A stretch of 29,468 nucleotides of DNA from Priapulus caudatus. Lineage: Eukaryota; Priapulida; Priapulimorpha; Priapulimorphida; Priapulidae. The notes below the pieces were generated by a model. The model had not been told where the DNA came from and ran no database searches. It saw only the letters and a program-made list of their open reading frames with translations. Made by a program: the position numbers and the translations under genes. Shown one piece after another: positions 1 to 9,845 of the stretch. The first letter of the stretch is position 1; each line of letters starts with the position of its first letter. The stretch covers positions 454,813 to 484,280 of the forward strand of contig NW_014577320.1 in assembly GCF_000485595.1 (NCBI RefSeq), read 5' to 3'.

Positions 1-111
1 AAGACAATGGAGGCAAAGGGATGGGCGTGAGCGGATGAAGTAGGTATTTAGCACCCTACAGGCTAGGGCGCTCTCCTAATTATGAACACAGATCTACTGA
101 TACCGATTAAT

Positions 112-744
112 TACAGTGTAACGTTTTTCCTTCCTTTGCCACCTTCTCGCCCTCTATCCGTGATCGTATGCTAAGTTCGGGCGTGGCCGAAGTTCTCCTC
201 GGGAAGTTACGTCTCCCACCCAGGTTCTACCAGGACTCGCGGACGAAACGAACAGCAACAAGAGACGTACAGAACAACGCTTTTATTAATAAACTACTTA
301 CTACACAGGAGAGTGGTCGCCAGTTACAGCAGCGATCCACTCTCGCCTACCAGGACTAAGCTGGGTGCTGGCGCACAACACGTCGCTACTCTCACACTAC
401 ATTCGCATTTCAGCGCGTTGGAGATTCACTCCGCTCTCACTGCGGGCGCGACGATGCTCTCCTTGTTTACACCACAATAATTATCATCGTCCTAGCCATC
501 CGGCCTATATAGCACCACAAAACAAACACCGTGCTGATGACACGTCCGCCCGCTTCCACTGTTGGCTGTCCAGAGAGACCGGGCGGATAACACGTCCGGC
601 CGCTTCTACTGTTGGCCGTCAAGAGAGCCCGGGCGAATAACACGTCCGCCCGCTTCTACTGTTGGCCGTCAAGAGAGCGAGCACGCTCGCCTCACATCAC
701 AATGTCATGCGCCCACACCCCTCTCGCTCGCGCCCCCTATAACA
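112..744 (-). mobile_element. candidate solo LTR
   Basis: Read on the - strand, this block is laid out like a retrotransposon long terminal repeat. It starts TGTTATAGGGGG next to position 744, has GC-rich tandem repeats as a possible U3 enhancer (541-680), then a TATATAG box (about 504-511), then about 220 nt further an AATAAA poly(A) signal (complement of 282-287) followed by a GT-rich stretch. TTAAT lies on both sides (107-111 and 745-749), as expected for a 5-bp target duplication. The low-coordinate end is not a canonical CA, so that boundary is uncertain. No gag-pol reading frame is next to it, so it would be a solo LTR. Assignment rests on layout only. Confidence 0.42.
541..680. repeat. 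50-bp tandem repeat, about 2.8 copies
   Basis: CACGTCCGCCCGCTT-type units start at 541, 591 and 641, giving an exact 50-bp period with few substitutions. The unit is GC-rich, unlike the AT-rich surroundings, and lies in the putative U3 of the candidate LTR. The reading frames across it are repeat-derived and are not called as genes. Confidence 0.85.
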
Positions 745-860
745 TTAATTCCTGCATGATCACAATGAACGTGTAACTGTTTTGTAGTATCGTCAACGTT
801 GGAGATGACGGGCAACACACGGACAGGATCGACTTCGCCACAATAGCATACAATAAAACA

Positions 861-862
<2 letters not shown>

Positions 863-908
<46 letters not shown>

Positions 909-929
909 TGCGTGCGTGCGTGCGTGTGT
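863..929. repeat. (TG)n/(TGCG)n microsatellite
   Basis: About 44 bp of uninterrupted GT dinucleotides is followed by TGCG tetranucleotides. The frames across it (Cys-Val and Thr-His runs) are not genes. Confidence 0.95.
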
Positions 930-3042
930 CTGTATTTCACTGTGCATTTGCTAAACAAATGGTTAATGTGTTACGTGTAAGCATGATTCTACATATTTGT
1001 ATTGACATCTCAACCATAAAAAAACAAACATGTGCAACAACTAAACTCTCCATATAACACCTTACACATAACACAACTGTACTGGTAACAAATGCATCAC
1101 AGTCAATACGCGCGGGTTTCAGCTAGTACATATTAAAAGTAGAAACAATTAAGAACCTATTTAAGAACCTTTTGAGCCTAATTTTTCAGTAAGCACCATT
1201 TATATAAGAACATGTTGAGGCTAACTTGAAAAAATCTATGTTCTTATACGCGGGTTTCTACTGTATGATATGTTCGCAGGGATCAAATAACCATCTCATT
1301 ACCTATGCAGGCCTAATTAACAGCCCTAGCTAACAGCCGCGGTTTATTATATAAAGAAATAACGCATTATTTATTAGTAGCTAGGTAACTCAGCGTTTGT
1401 TATGCGTGCATTGAAAAGCGTCTACTAAACTACACACGACCGACTACAGTCTAAACAGTTTAGTTACACACACTCGCGCGCACGCACGCACGCACGCACG
1501 CACGCAAGTACACACACACGCACGCACACACGCACGCACGCACACATATGTTTTTTGTGAGTGCATTATATTAGAATCGTGGTCACTAGGACCTATGGCT
1601 TCAGTAAATAGCATAGTTTCCCATCTGTATTTCAACTTTTTAGATTCTTGAAGAAACTATTTTCTTGCTTAGTGCAATATGGTACATATGGCAATGAAGA
1701 GGAACGTCCTTGTAAAAGCCCGATTGTGTATGATAAAATTGAAATAAATTGAATCAACGTACCTAAATAAACAAAAACTCATAAAGTATTAGTTTATGAT
1801 GTATGTGAGGTTGAATGGTCTGATCAAAACTGAAGCCACCTGTTAGCTATAGGGTCTTCTTGGTATATAAGCACATGTTCCATTAGCTAATGTTTGCAAC
1901 TTCAATGTGATGTAATACTGTGATGAACTTTAATTGAAACTAGGCCATGTGAGCATGGGTCTTATTACAGACTACACACGTATCAAGTCAAGCAATCCGA
2001 TTGTTAAATATACCGTATTTACAAGAAATTTACACACGAAAAACAGCTGAAGTATAATTTTCTTTACATTTGATTTATATATAATTTTATTTCAAATTAA
2101 ATTATCAGTCACACACATATGCATCTGAAACAGCTAGCATTCTATACTAGAAACAAAATTCATACCAGTTCCTGAAAATGAAAATAAATAAAAGTATAGG
2201 TATTTGCTTCAGAAGCAAAAGCTACTAGACAGCAGCTACATTCCACCATTAATACTTAATGTGACAACACTTACAAAACTGCCCAACACATGAAGCAGTA
2301 TGCTAGGTTTGTCGCACTATAATGAGACCACATCTTTAAAATTCTTAGAAATAACTCATATTAGCTATCCTTTAACTAAAAGCAATGCTGAAACTTTAAG
2401 ACGTGTTACCCATTCAAAACTTTAGTTGAGATGTCACAAAAAGTATACAGCAATGTCTTAGCAATTATCATTTCGAGATAAAAGTTTTAATAAAAGCAAT
2501 AAAGATAAATAAAGCTATCCAAATCGGCAGATGTGCCAGGAAGACTCACCATGACAGTAATATTTTACTACTAAAAACAACCGTGTAATTTGTTTTTTAA
2601 GACTGACACAACAAAACACAAGGTTCAAATTGAATTCATTAAATATATATATACAATATTTTCACATATGGGCGAGAAATGCACCATTTGAAGTAGTCAC
2701 TGTCCCCAGCCACTACTGCCTTTGCAGCAATGATTATAATATAATCTTGAATATGTTTACACATGCACAACTTCCAGCCTAATTTGTTTTTAGCTGCAAC
2801 ACAACCCGTTTTTTATTTCTAGTTTGATTCCTAAATGCCTTTTCAGCATTAAAACCCTGGGGAGTGAAGGGGCTACATTGGTAGAGTTATACTTTTATAG
2901 TTGATCTATATAGGTAAACATTGTGACAGCTAGGTTTGTTATGCCAACGTGATTTAAACCTCAATCATAGCCTTATAGAGATTATTCTAGCCAAGTCTAT
3001 GATACTGAGCATTGTACTAAAAGGCCCAATCAAGGGTTTCTC
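930..3042. other. AT-rich intergenic stretch without a gene
   Basis: I see no coding exon, RNA gene or clear transposon end here. The one distinct feature is a CA/CACG microsatellite at 1465-1549. The sequence is AT-rich with frequent stops in all frames. Parts could be untranslated or intronic sequence of a gene outside the window, but nothing shows this. Confidence 0.6.
1465..1549. repeat. (CA)n/(CACG)n microsatellite
   Basis: Alternating CACA, CGCG and CACG units form an imperfect microsatellite made entirely of alternating purine-pyrimidine steps. Confidence 0.93.
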
Positions 3043-3131
3043 TCTGATCCTATTACTATTATACTTAGTATTACTATTACTATATATATAGACTAGTATA
3101 TAGTATTACTATTAGTAGTACGTATTATTAG
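3043..3131. repeat. TATTAC-type low-complexity tract
   Basis: TATTACTATTA-type hexamers flank a short ATATATATAG core. It is a simple-sequence tract. Confidence 0.8.
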
Positions 3132-3487
3132 TTTAAACCAGAGTTGAGAAGGATATCGAGCTCCAGACGGGAGAATTCCAGAAAAAGCAGAGAATGACGG
3201 AAGCAAACCCCGTCACAAGGAGGCACAGTTATAAAGGCAAGAAATACCATTTGTGGCTGCCAACCTCTCAAAATTACTTGACAAGAACGAAGATTTACAA
3301 CATCGTATTTATTCATATTAACGGAACGAATATGTAGTCGTGTATGCATGCATGCGGATGTTCTATCGAATATACGAATACTTTCTGAATATGCCTGAAT
3401 ATGCGTAAAATCTGAATATATACAAATTGTACCGCAGATCAGAGAACTGTTAAACTTTTATCATGATTAAATTACGTTACATATAGG

Positions 3488-3885
3488 ATATATTGCAAAA
3501 TTATGAAAAGCAGCCGAATATGATACAGAATAATAACCCGTAACAGGTATAAGGCCAATATAATAAAGCAGGTATGATGTTCCTAGTGTAACACGGCGGT
3601 ATAGAGCAATGTCCTGTTTACCATTGAGTCCCCGCACCACCAGTCCATCTATTCTCTGGGAGTCGATCAGCTACGCCTCTGCTGACATTGTCGAAAGACG
3701 GAGCTTGGTGTCTACTCCACTATAACTTCAAGCATTCTTCTCGTATCATCAATAATAAAGGTGACGTCTGACTGTGCGTGTGTCCAACATCGCATAGCAA
3801 GTTCTTTTCACGTCTGGTCGCTCCCGATGAAAAATAGTCACAGGGACTATCATATAGAACTCATACTGGTGTGGCTCCTATATAT
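3488..3885. mobile_element. insertion in the left arm of the foldback element
   Basis: This segment has no counterpart in the right arm. On the right, ATATATGTAACGTAATTTA directly abuts the palindrome, so these roughly 390 bp were gained by the left arm or lost from the right. Part of it (about 3586-3789) starts TGTAACACGG, ends TCCAACA and holds an AATAAA followed by a GT-rich stretch. That looks LTR-like, but I see no clean target duplication. Confidence 0.55.
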
Positions 3886-3892
3886 AATATAT

Positions 3893-4014
3893 CACAGGCC
3901 CTTGGAGGCTCAAGTTTCGAAAAAGTATAAGTCTATATATTAAGAGCGAAGCGTCCGCTTCGCTCTTAATATAGACTTATACTTTTTCGAAACTTGAGCC
4001 TCCAAGGGCCTGTG
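3893..4014. repeat. near-perfect 122-bp palindrome
   Basis: CACAGGCCCTTGGAGGCTC at the left is mirrored by GAGCCTCCAAGGGCCTGTG at the right, meeting at GCGAAGCG-TC-CGCTTCGC (centre about 3954). The only visible difference is a 2-bp TA indel near the centre. Confidence 0.93.
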
Positions 4015-4302
4015 AATATATGTAACGTAATTTATCATAAAGTTCTCTGATCTGCGGTACAATTTGTATATTTTCAGATTTTACGTATATTCAGGCATAT
4101 TCAGAAAGTACCGGTATTCGCTTATTCGATAGAACATCCGCATATACATTACGACGATTGATATTCGATATCGATATACATTGATATGATATTCGTTCCG
4201 TTGATATGAATCAGAATAAATACGTAACGATGTTGTGATTAAATCTCCGTTCTTGTCAAGTAATTTTGAGAGGTTGGCAGCCACACCATTATTAGTAAAA
4301 CA

Positions 4303-4362
4303 CGCTACTAAGACTTGATTCACGCTACTAGAACTTGAACACGCTACTAGATATTTGATTCA
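4303..4362. repeat. ACACGCTACTAG short tandem repeat
   Basis: Three imperfect units of about 20 bp, each with CACGCTACTA followed by a CTTGA-like tail, adjoin the outer end of the foldback element. Confidence 0.7.
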
Positions 4363-5160
4363 TACCTTTGCTAATATCATTGAGGCTTGGACAGTGCAGT
4401 TTTAGTATTTCCACACTCATGTTTCGCAGTTGTTTCAGCATCTGTTCTCCGCGCTCATGTTCTCAGCAGTTCATTGAACTCGCTGTGTATTTGCGTGCAA
4501 TGTAAGCTCTAATGCTCTTACTCACATACCTCCCTACCCTAGTTCAAGGTTTTCCGTGTCCGCCCCTTGCACCCTGAGGCTATAGCGTTACTATCAGCTG
4601 TGAGCACCATTACGTGACCGTCATTTATCACAATATTCAAAAGATAGTGGAGAGACGTACTCGACTTCGCGACGGAGAGGTCGTGAACCTAATTCTGACC
4701 TCGTCTGACCTCTCTAGTCCGCGAATAGACGGGAGTCATGTAACATGTTCTCAATTAAATTGCAAGTTAGTAAATTGGTTTGTTGTTTTGAAAATAAATT
4801 GTACGTTTAGAAAATGGATATTTACAATGATGTGAAGGAATTTGTATATCCGGCAATTATTTTGGAAAGTTGTGAATTAATTTGCAAGTTAATAAATTGA
4901 TTTTTTATTCTGTCAATTGATTTTAAATGTTGAATTTAAATTTTTCGAACAATATAAAGTAATTTGTATTTTTATTAATTAATTTGAAATGTTTAAAATG
5001 GATTTAAAATTGTGTATTTGAAATGTTTGAAAATGATTTTTGAAGGGGATGGCTTTCCATACCTGAGTGATGTGCCTGCTAATAATATTTCGTTCAGGCC
5101 GAGTGAGTTTGCGCAATACTGGGCCAATTAAAACTGTAAAGTTTATTGAATATTCCCAGC
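4363..5160. other. intergenic stretch, no gene
   Basis: Ordinary sequence to about 4740, then strongly AT-rich with recurring short motifs such as AATTTGCAAGTTAAT and TTTGAAATGTTT, suggesting degenerate tandem duplication. No coding signal. Confidence 0.55.
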
Positions 5161-5268
5161 TTAAGTTCCGTTTTCGGCCAGGTTGTTCCGGCCGGAACTT
5201 TTTTCAAGTTCCGGCTGGTTCTGGTTCCGGCCGGAACTTAAAAAGTTGGATCCGGTGCACCCCTAATC
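5161..5268. mobile_element. hAT-like transposon end (fragment)
   Basis: Repeated AGTTCCG and TTCCGGCCGGAA motifs end in CCGGTGCACCCCTAA. Its complement TTAGGGGTGCACCGG resembles hAT-superfamily terminal repeats known from animals. A related fragment in opposite orientation lies at 15956-16080. The other end and target duplication are not identified. Confidence 0.5.
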
Positions 5269-5317
5269 ACAACTGAACTACATTCATGATTTGTACGTGT
5301 CCATAAATAAGGCTCAT

Positions 5318-5514
5318 AGGGTCTATATGTCCCCCAGGGTACTGCCGGAACGTACCCTGGTAACTATCTGATATGGTTAGGGTTAGGGTTAGGGAGTAGG
5401 CGTAGGCGACTCTCTAGACTCGTTAGTGAAGTAGGCGAGGTACGGTCCGGCATATTAGATAGTACCAGGGTACGTTCCGGTATACCGGGCCGTACCCTGG
5501 GGGACATAGACCCT
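5318..5514. mobile_element. MITE with telomere-like core (copy 1)
   Basis: Terminal inverted repeats begin AGGGTCTATATGTCCCCC and end GGGGGACATAGACCCT. Just inside each end is a smaller hairpin built on CCAGGGTAC/GTACCCTGG. The core has three TTAGGG units (5377-5394). A second copy is at 10406-10632. Flanking similarity (GCTCAT / CTCAGC) suggests the true ends may lie a few bases further out. Confidence 0.8.
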
Positions 5515-5741
5515 CTCAGCATAAATAAGCGTACAACACAGCAGTAACCAAATGAAGGCATGCCGGCCAATCGAAGGCAGAACGGAATGACTTTCGGCAA
5601 GATCGTTGCGATCTGCGTGTCCCTCGTTTAGCGTCTGCATTGCAGCGAGTCTGTGCAGTTCTTCTGCCGGCTGCATGACTAATTCTCTTGTTATTGGGCG
5701 ACCTCGTCACTAATTATCTCGTTGTTTTAAATAAAAATAAA

Positions 5742-5944
5742 GTTTATCTTGGTTAGATCTATAATAAGTTATGATTACTTACAACGACGAAATTTTCGTC
5801 CATCTCTCCGATAGACTTCCTTGGGTCTGATGTTTTTGGTGCAAACCTGGAAACATCAGACCTGAGGAAGTCTATCAGAGAGATGGACGAAAATTTCGTC
5901 GTTGTAAGTAATTAGAACTTATTATGGCTCTAACTGAGATAAAC
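5742..5944. mobile_element. foldback MITE, about 200 bp
   Basis: GTTTATCTTGGTTAGATC at the left is mirrored with substitutions at the right end (GATAAAC). The central arms, such as AACGACGAAATTTTCGTCC against its complement, are almost identical. The unpaired centre is about 15 bp. No reading frame of note. Confidence 0.82.
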
Positions 5945-6007
5945 ATTATTGTTATGTGAACTATAGAGATCCGATGAAATTATTCAATCATCTCTTGATG
6001 TTGCACG

Positions 6008-6090
6008 GCAGCGTCGGACGTGCGGCGACCACGTCACTAATTCTCTCATTGTTTCTATGCTGCAGCGTCGGACGTGCCGCGACCACGTCA
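6008..6090. repeat. 54-bp tandem duplication
   Basis: GCAGCGTCGGACGTGC starts at 6008 and again at 6062, and both copies end in CGACCACGTCA. The single change visible in the shared GC-rich block is CGGCGACC against CCGCGACC. Confidence 0.8.
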
Positions 6091-6179
6091 AAAAGGTTAT
6101 CAGACACTTACTCTTCGCACGTCAGTGGAAAGCACATTTCATGGTCCTTCCAATAAAGTGATAAAAATGGTAGGTCAGC

Positions 6180-6600
6180 GCTGAAACAAAAAAGTTTTTC
6201 ACTCTGTCCATTAGGCCATGTCCTCAGAAAATGTCTGATATCTGACCTTTCCCCCACTGCCCTTTGACCTGTGACCTCCAATTTCACTGGTGATGGGTTT
6301 CCTCCCCATCACACTATATACACCGAATATTAAGAGCATAGGTCGAGCCGTTAAGATTTGTGCCGCAATTCCGTATTTCCTCCTATACCTTAAGTTAAGG
6401 GGGAAATATTCTACCTTTCTAGGATACAGGATACAAGGATACACATCTTGACCTTTGACCCTTGACCCCCAAATTTGTCATCCTGAGTCCTTTTCACGAT
6501 CCCCCCTCACCGACGTTCCGAATATCGTGACTGTACATCGAGCGGTTTAGATTTGTGCCCAACTGTTGACGCACGGACAGACGGACGGACGCACGCTCAT
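6180..6600. repeat. probable dispersed repeat with DR1-like motifs
   Basis: The block has the texture of a dispersed repeat: runs of TGACC half-sites and a GGACAGACGGACGGACG tail. On the - strand it has two direct repeats of the nuclear-receptor half-site with 1-bp spacing: AGGTCACAGGTCA (6265-6277) and GGGTCAAAGGTCA (6449-6461). No second copy is in this window, so the repeat status is inferred. Confidence 0.5.
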
Positions 6601-7053
6601 GCGATTCTACAAGCTGCATCTGTCAGATGCAATTTTGGGTGTGGATCCATACCATAGAAATATTTTTGGGTATAGAATTTTACCCTTTTACCCTCCTGGC
6701 AGAAACCCTGAGCAACTTTTCTTAAACACTTTAATAATTAGAATGTGTTCTAGATAGTTTATTAATGAGAAATCTCAACTACTTAACTAATATAAAGCTT
6801 CTATAAATATATTTCTAACCCATAACATAGCCTTATACTGTATAATTGCAACTGAAATAAATTCAGCATTCTACTGTACAACAACTGCCATGGAAATGGA
6901 TTAATTAGAATAATTACTTCATGATATAGGTACTCTCAATAAATTCATACATATGAGATGCACTAACATTAAAATGTTGGTTTTAAATTTTTAAACAGTC
7001 ACATCTTACACTGTTGTTGTTCATGGCTGAGTTTCTAGGTTGGAAACACAGGC
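6601..7053. other. 3' flank of the zinc-finger gene
   Basis: AT-rich and non-coding. If the zinc-finger gene ends normally, this holds its 3' UTR on the - strand. One AATAAA on that strand is at 6758-6763 (TTTATT on +), about 290 nt past the stop codon. Confidence 0.45.
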
Positions 7054-8481
7054 TCAGTTGTGCGACATGCGATTGAGAAGATGGGCCATGAAGCCATACT
7101 TATCAGGAAAACTCTCCTGGCACTGGCTACACTGCCACGGCGACTCGGGCCCATGAAGCGTCTTGTGCATCAGGTAAAGGGCATTTTCTTTAAAGTCAAT
7201 GTTGCACGCAGGACACGTGAACTGGTCCGAGCAGATGCCGGACTCCACAGTCTGCGTACCAAGAGTTCGATTGTAGCAGGGGAGCGACCTCACCGAGGCC
7301 ACCTGGGGGCACGTCGGACTCTGCGCCATCCCGTGAGACGGCCGCTGACTACTCTCCACTATGGGTGTGCCGGTTATCGTGTTAGTACCGATGATGCGTT
7401 GCGAGAAGCCACCGCTGCTCGTCACCTGGGACACGGGGGAGGTCGCGTATCCGGTGCCAGCGTTGGAGACATTGTACGCCTGCTGCAAGTACGCCGTGTT
7501 GCTGGACGTTGCCGCGGTGATCGCCGGCGCACGCGACGTCGCCATGGTAGCCGTCGGCGAGTGCAGCGGCGACATCATCGGCATGCACGAGTCGTCGAGA
7601 CTCTGCGTTGTCGGGTCGGAGTTGTAGTAGCGGCTGGCGTGCTTGCGCGCGCTGTCGGCGGCGGCTGCGGCGGCTGCGGCGTCGAGCAGCGAGGGTGACG
7701 CCGCGAGCGCGCTTCGGCCGCCCGTCGGCGAGCCCTGCTTATCGAACATCTTGAGGCGCGGCGCACGCATCGTCGTGTCCTGGCCCGGCGGCACGTCCTC
7801 GTCCGCCGTGCCGAGGAACGTGACAAACTGCGAGCCGTTGTGCGTGTCCTTGGTGGCGCCGAGGCCCGTGCGGATCGCGTGGCAGTGAGACATGTGCTTC
7901 GCCATCGGGATGTCCTCATCGAAGCTCGTCTGGCAGCCGATGCAGACGAGCGCGCGGCCGTACTTGCGCGTGTGGATGCGCACGTGCATCAGCACGTGCC
8001 GGTGCAGGTGGTGCTTCAGCTTGAACCACTTGTTGCAGAAGACGCAGCGGTGGCGCCGCTCGCCCGTGTGCACGAGCATGTGTGACTTGAGCGCCGAGTC
8101 GGTGCTGTAGCGGCCGAGGCAGATCTTGCAGACGCGCTTCTGGTCCGCGGGCGACAGCTGGTACGTCGCGACAGCGCTACTCGTCGGCGCCACCATGCTC
8201 GGCCAGTCGGCATCCACCGGGAACTGGATCTGCTGCGTCTGCTGCAGCGCCGACACGGCCTGGTCGTCCCCGAACGCCCAATCGCGGAACTGCGCGCCGA
8301 GGTCTGCCGCCTGCAGCCCGACGTCGTCCGACAGGTGGGCGGCGCGGTCGTCCTTGATCGGCACGATCGCGTTGTCCTTGTCCTCGCCGTTGGCGACGTC
8401 TTCCTGCTGCATCTGATCGTCTTCGCTGTCGTCGTCGACGTCATAGACGAGAGGCTCAGTCTTCATCTGCTGCTCCTCCAT
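7054..8481 (-). CDS. Ikaros/Hunchback-type C2H2 zinc-finger transcription factor
   Basis: Uninterrupted 475-residue ORF with an acidic N-terminus (about 1-50). An N-terminal finger cluster has C118/C121/H134/H138, C146/C149/H162/H166 and a looser finger at C180/C183/H196/H201. Then come an eight-Ala run (268-275), a Ser/Thr-rich middle, and two C-terminal fingers: C423/C426/H439/H443 and C451/C454/H467/H474. The C-terminal pair, with HG plus five residues then C between fingers and a DKYGFMAH motif, is laid out like the dimerisation fingers of Ikaros and Hunchback. Known family members are nuclear DNA-binding regulators that use the N-terminal fingers for DNA and the C-terminal pair for dimerisation. 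The last finger has H-x6-H where the family usually has x5. The start has A at -3 and G at +4. The ORF is much more GC-rich than its surroundings. Being intronless, it may be a single coding exon behind a 5' UTR intron, or a retrocopy. The exact orthologue is not resolved. Confidence 0.88.
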   Translation of the reverse strand: MEEQQMKTEPLVYDVDDDSEDDQMQQEDVANGEDKDNAIVPIKDDRAAHLSDDVGLQAADLGAQFRDWAFGDDQAVSALQQTQQIQFPVDADWPSMVAPTSSAVATYQLSPADQKRVCKICLGRYSTDSALKSHMLVHTGERRHRCVFCNKWFKLKHHLHRHVLMHVRIHTRKYGRALVCIGCQTSFDEDIPMAKHMSHCHAIRTGLGATKDTHNGSQFVTFLGTADEDVPPGQDTTMRAPRLKMFDKQGSPTGGRSALAASPSLLDAAAAAAAADSARKHASRYYNSDPTTQSLDDSCMPMMSPLHSPTATMATSRAPAITAATSSNTAYLQQAYNVSNAGTGYATSPVSQVTSSGGFSQRIIGTNTITGTPIVESSQRPSHGMAQSPTCPQVASVRSLPCYNRTLGTQTVESGICSDQFTCPACNIDFKENALYLMHKTLHGPESPWQCSQCQESFPDKYGFMAHLLNRMSHN

Positions 8482-8529
8482 GTTGGCGACGACAGTTCAG
8501 CGAATAGCAGCGTGCTGCGCCGCCACAAC

Positions 8530-8547
8530 CCTGCGAGCAACACATGG
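8530..8547 (-). promoter_or_regulatory. possible 3' splice site upstream of the zinc-finger ORF
   Basis: Reading the - strand, GTGTTGCTCGCAG|GG lies about 50 nt upstream of the ATG at 8481 and resembles an intron acceptor. It would make the ORF one exon with a short stretch of 5' UTR and place the promoter further upstream. No TATA box is obvious. Confidence 0.35.
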
Positions 8548-8651
8548 AAACGCTTTTAAGTGTAAATTTGCAGGACAAGTGGGAAACCAATCGTCAATGC
8601 ATTATTGACCTTTTGGGTGATTTCATTACCCAAACTCAGCATGTCTGACCC

Positions 8652-8727
8652 TAGCTCTAGTACTATAGCCCGCGTACAGTTGCCGCAGGCCTGCGGCAAC
8701 TGTACGTGGGCTATAGTACTAGAGCTA
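8652..8727. mobile_element. palindromic MITE, TAGCTCTAG family (copy 1, 76 bp)
   Basis: Two 38-bp arms beginning TAGCTCTAGTACTATAGCC meet with no loop and differ at one position (C/T at 8707). Identical 9-bp direct repeats GTCTGACCC flank it (8643-8651 and 8728-8736). A 9-bp target duplication suits a Mutator-like element. Other copies are at 20017-20141 and 24295-24369. Confidence 0.9.
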
Positions 8728-9546
8728 GTCTGACCCCCAATAGCGCCGCCTACTGTTTAACATACTAGTGTTACTAGAGTCAACCATACAATATAAAGTG
8801 CCTACCATACAAAGAGAATACTATGGCTCAGAAGAGCTCAGATCAAGGATGGTTGCATTATTGTATCTAAGGGCGGGCGTGCGGTGTACTTGTGTGTAAG
8901 GCGATGAGCATTTGACCGGCATTTACGGGTAATCCTTGGATGGATCAGATGCCATCAGTCATCAGCAGTTACTAAACTTACACTCATTGAGATAAATTAT
9001 CTTTATATAAGGAACAGGAAGGGGGAGCAAAGGGGGGAACTATACTAATTCCCTAATTACTATGAGTGAATTTACAACCAGACTGCATGGTGCTTAGTTA
9101 TGTGGCTATTAAACCTCAAATAACTAGTGACAATGAGGGAAGATCATGGCTTCCAAATCAAATTTATAAGGAATAGGATTTTAAAGATGTTAACCAGCGT
9201 AAGAAAACTTGAGCGACTGTTGTCTTGAAAAAGCAAACTCTCAGACAGAGAACGCTCAATAACAATATTGGCTAACGTTATACCGTCACTGCTATCAAAT
9301 GCCGCGGCCCGCGAGCAGATGCATGAATAACAGAGCAAGCTATTGAAATTGAAATTTGGGTAAAAAAACGTTGGCACACAACTAAAAGCATTATGTAAAC
9401 TGCACATAGCTTTCGATATATGCCAATGATAATATACTGCCGGACGGTATATATGTAAAGGTGGAGGCATCGATACACAAGGCACTTGGAACGTCTCAAT
9501 AAAAAAAAAATGTAAACACGAAATGTATTTCCGTGTATAACCGATA
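8728..9546. other. intergenic repeats, no gene
   Basis: 8852-8933 is a second copy of the right arm of the nested palindrome at 9547-9845 (shared GTGCGGTGTACTTGTGTGT and GAGCATTTGACCGGCATTTA). About 9480-9546 recurs inverted near 10280-10345. The remainder holds no recognised gene. Confidence 0.6.
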
Positions 9547-9845
9547 TTAAATGCCGGTCAAATGCTCATCTGCAACACCCCAAGTACACCGCACGCCCGC
9601 CCTGTGCACAAACAACATGAATAAGAGAGAGGAACTCTCTTATTCATGTTGTTTGTGCACAGGGCGGGCTAGATACAATAATGTAACCCAACAAGAGTAG
9701 GGAAACTGAATCACTCAGGGGCTCCTCTAAAGAAAAGAATAGGCTCGCGTTGTAACCCTACTCTTGTTGGGTTACATTATTGTATCTAAGGTCGGGCGTG
9801 CGGTGTACTTGTGTGTTGCAGATGAGCATTTGACCGGCATTTACG
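9547..9845. mobile_element. nested triple palindrome
   Basis: The outer arms (about 9550-9599 and 9790-9841, with AATGCCGGTCAAATGCTCAT and its complement) enclose two further hairpins. 9595-9669 has 35-bp arms with a 5-bp loop. 9671-9787 has perfect 32-bp arms with a 53-bp loop. The outer arms have a few mismatches and the inner ones none that I can see, so the inner hairpins look younger or better conserved. No transposase present. Confidence 0.85.

Larger units (their letters stand above)
3254..4283. mobile_element. about 1-kb foldback (inverted-repeat) element
   Basis: The left arm (3254 to about 3487) starts GGCTGCCAACCTCTC. The right arm (about 4026-4283) ends with its reverse complement. 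Shared blocks include the complement pairs around GATGTTCTATCGAAT, CTGAATATGCCTGAATAT and TACCGCAGATCAGAGAAC. The right arm has an extra stretch of about 45 bp near 4145-4190. The arms meet in the palindrome at 3893-4014. No transposase is present, so this is a non-autonomous foldback element or an old inverted duplication. Confidence 0.82.

Noticed and set aside
5376-5395. TTAGGG run as a chromosome end
   Set aside because: Only three units inside a terminal-inverted-repeat element with flanking sequence on both sides, and repeated at 10482 in the same context. It is interstitial.
7060-7698. 212-residue + strand ORF opposite the zinc-finger gene, plus several others up to 8559
   Set aside because: They are open because the GC-rich zinc-finger coding strand leaves few stops on the opposite strand. 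They are Arg/Ala-rich with no domain, while the - strand frame has paired Cys/His fingers.
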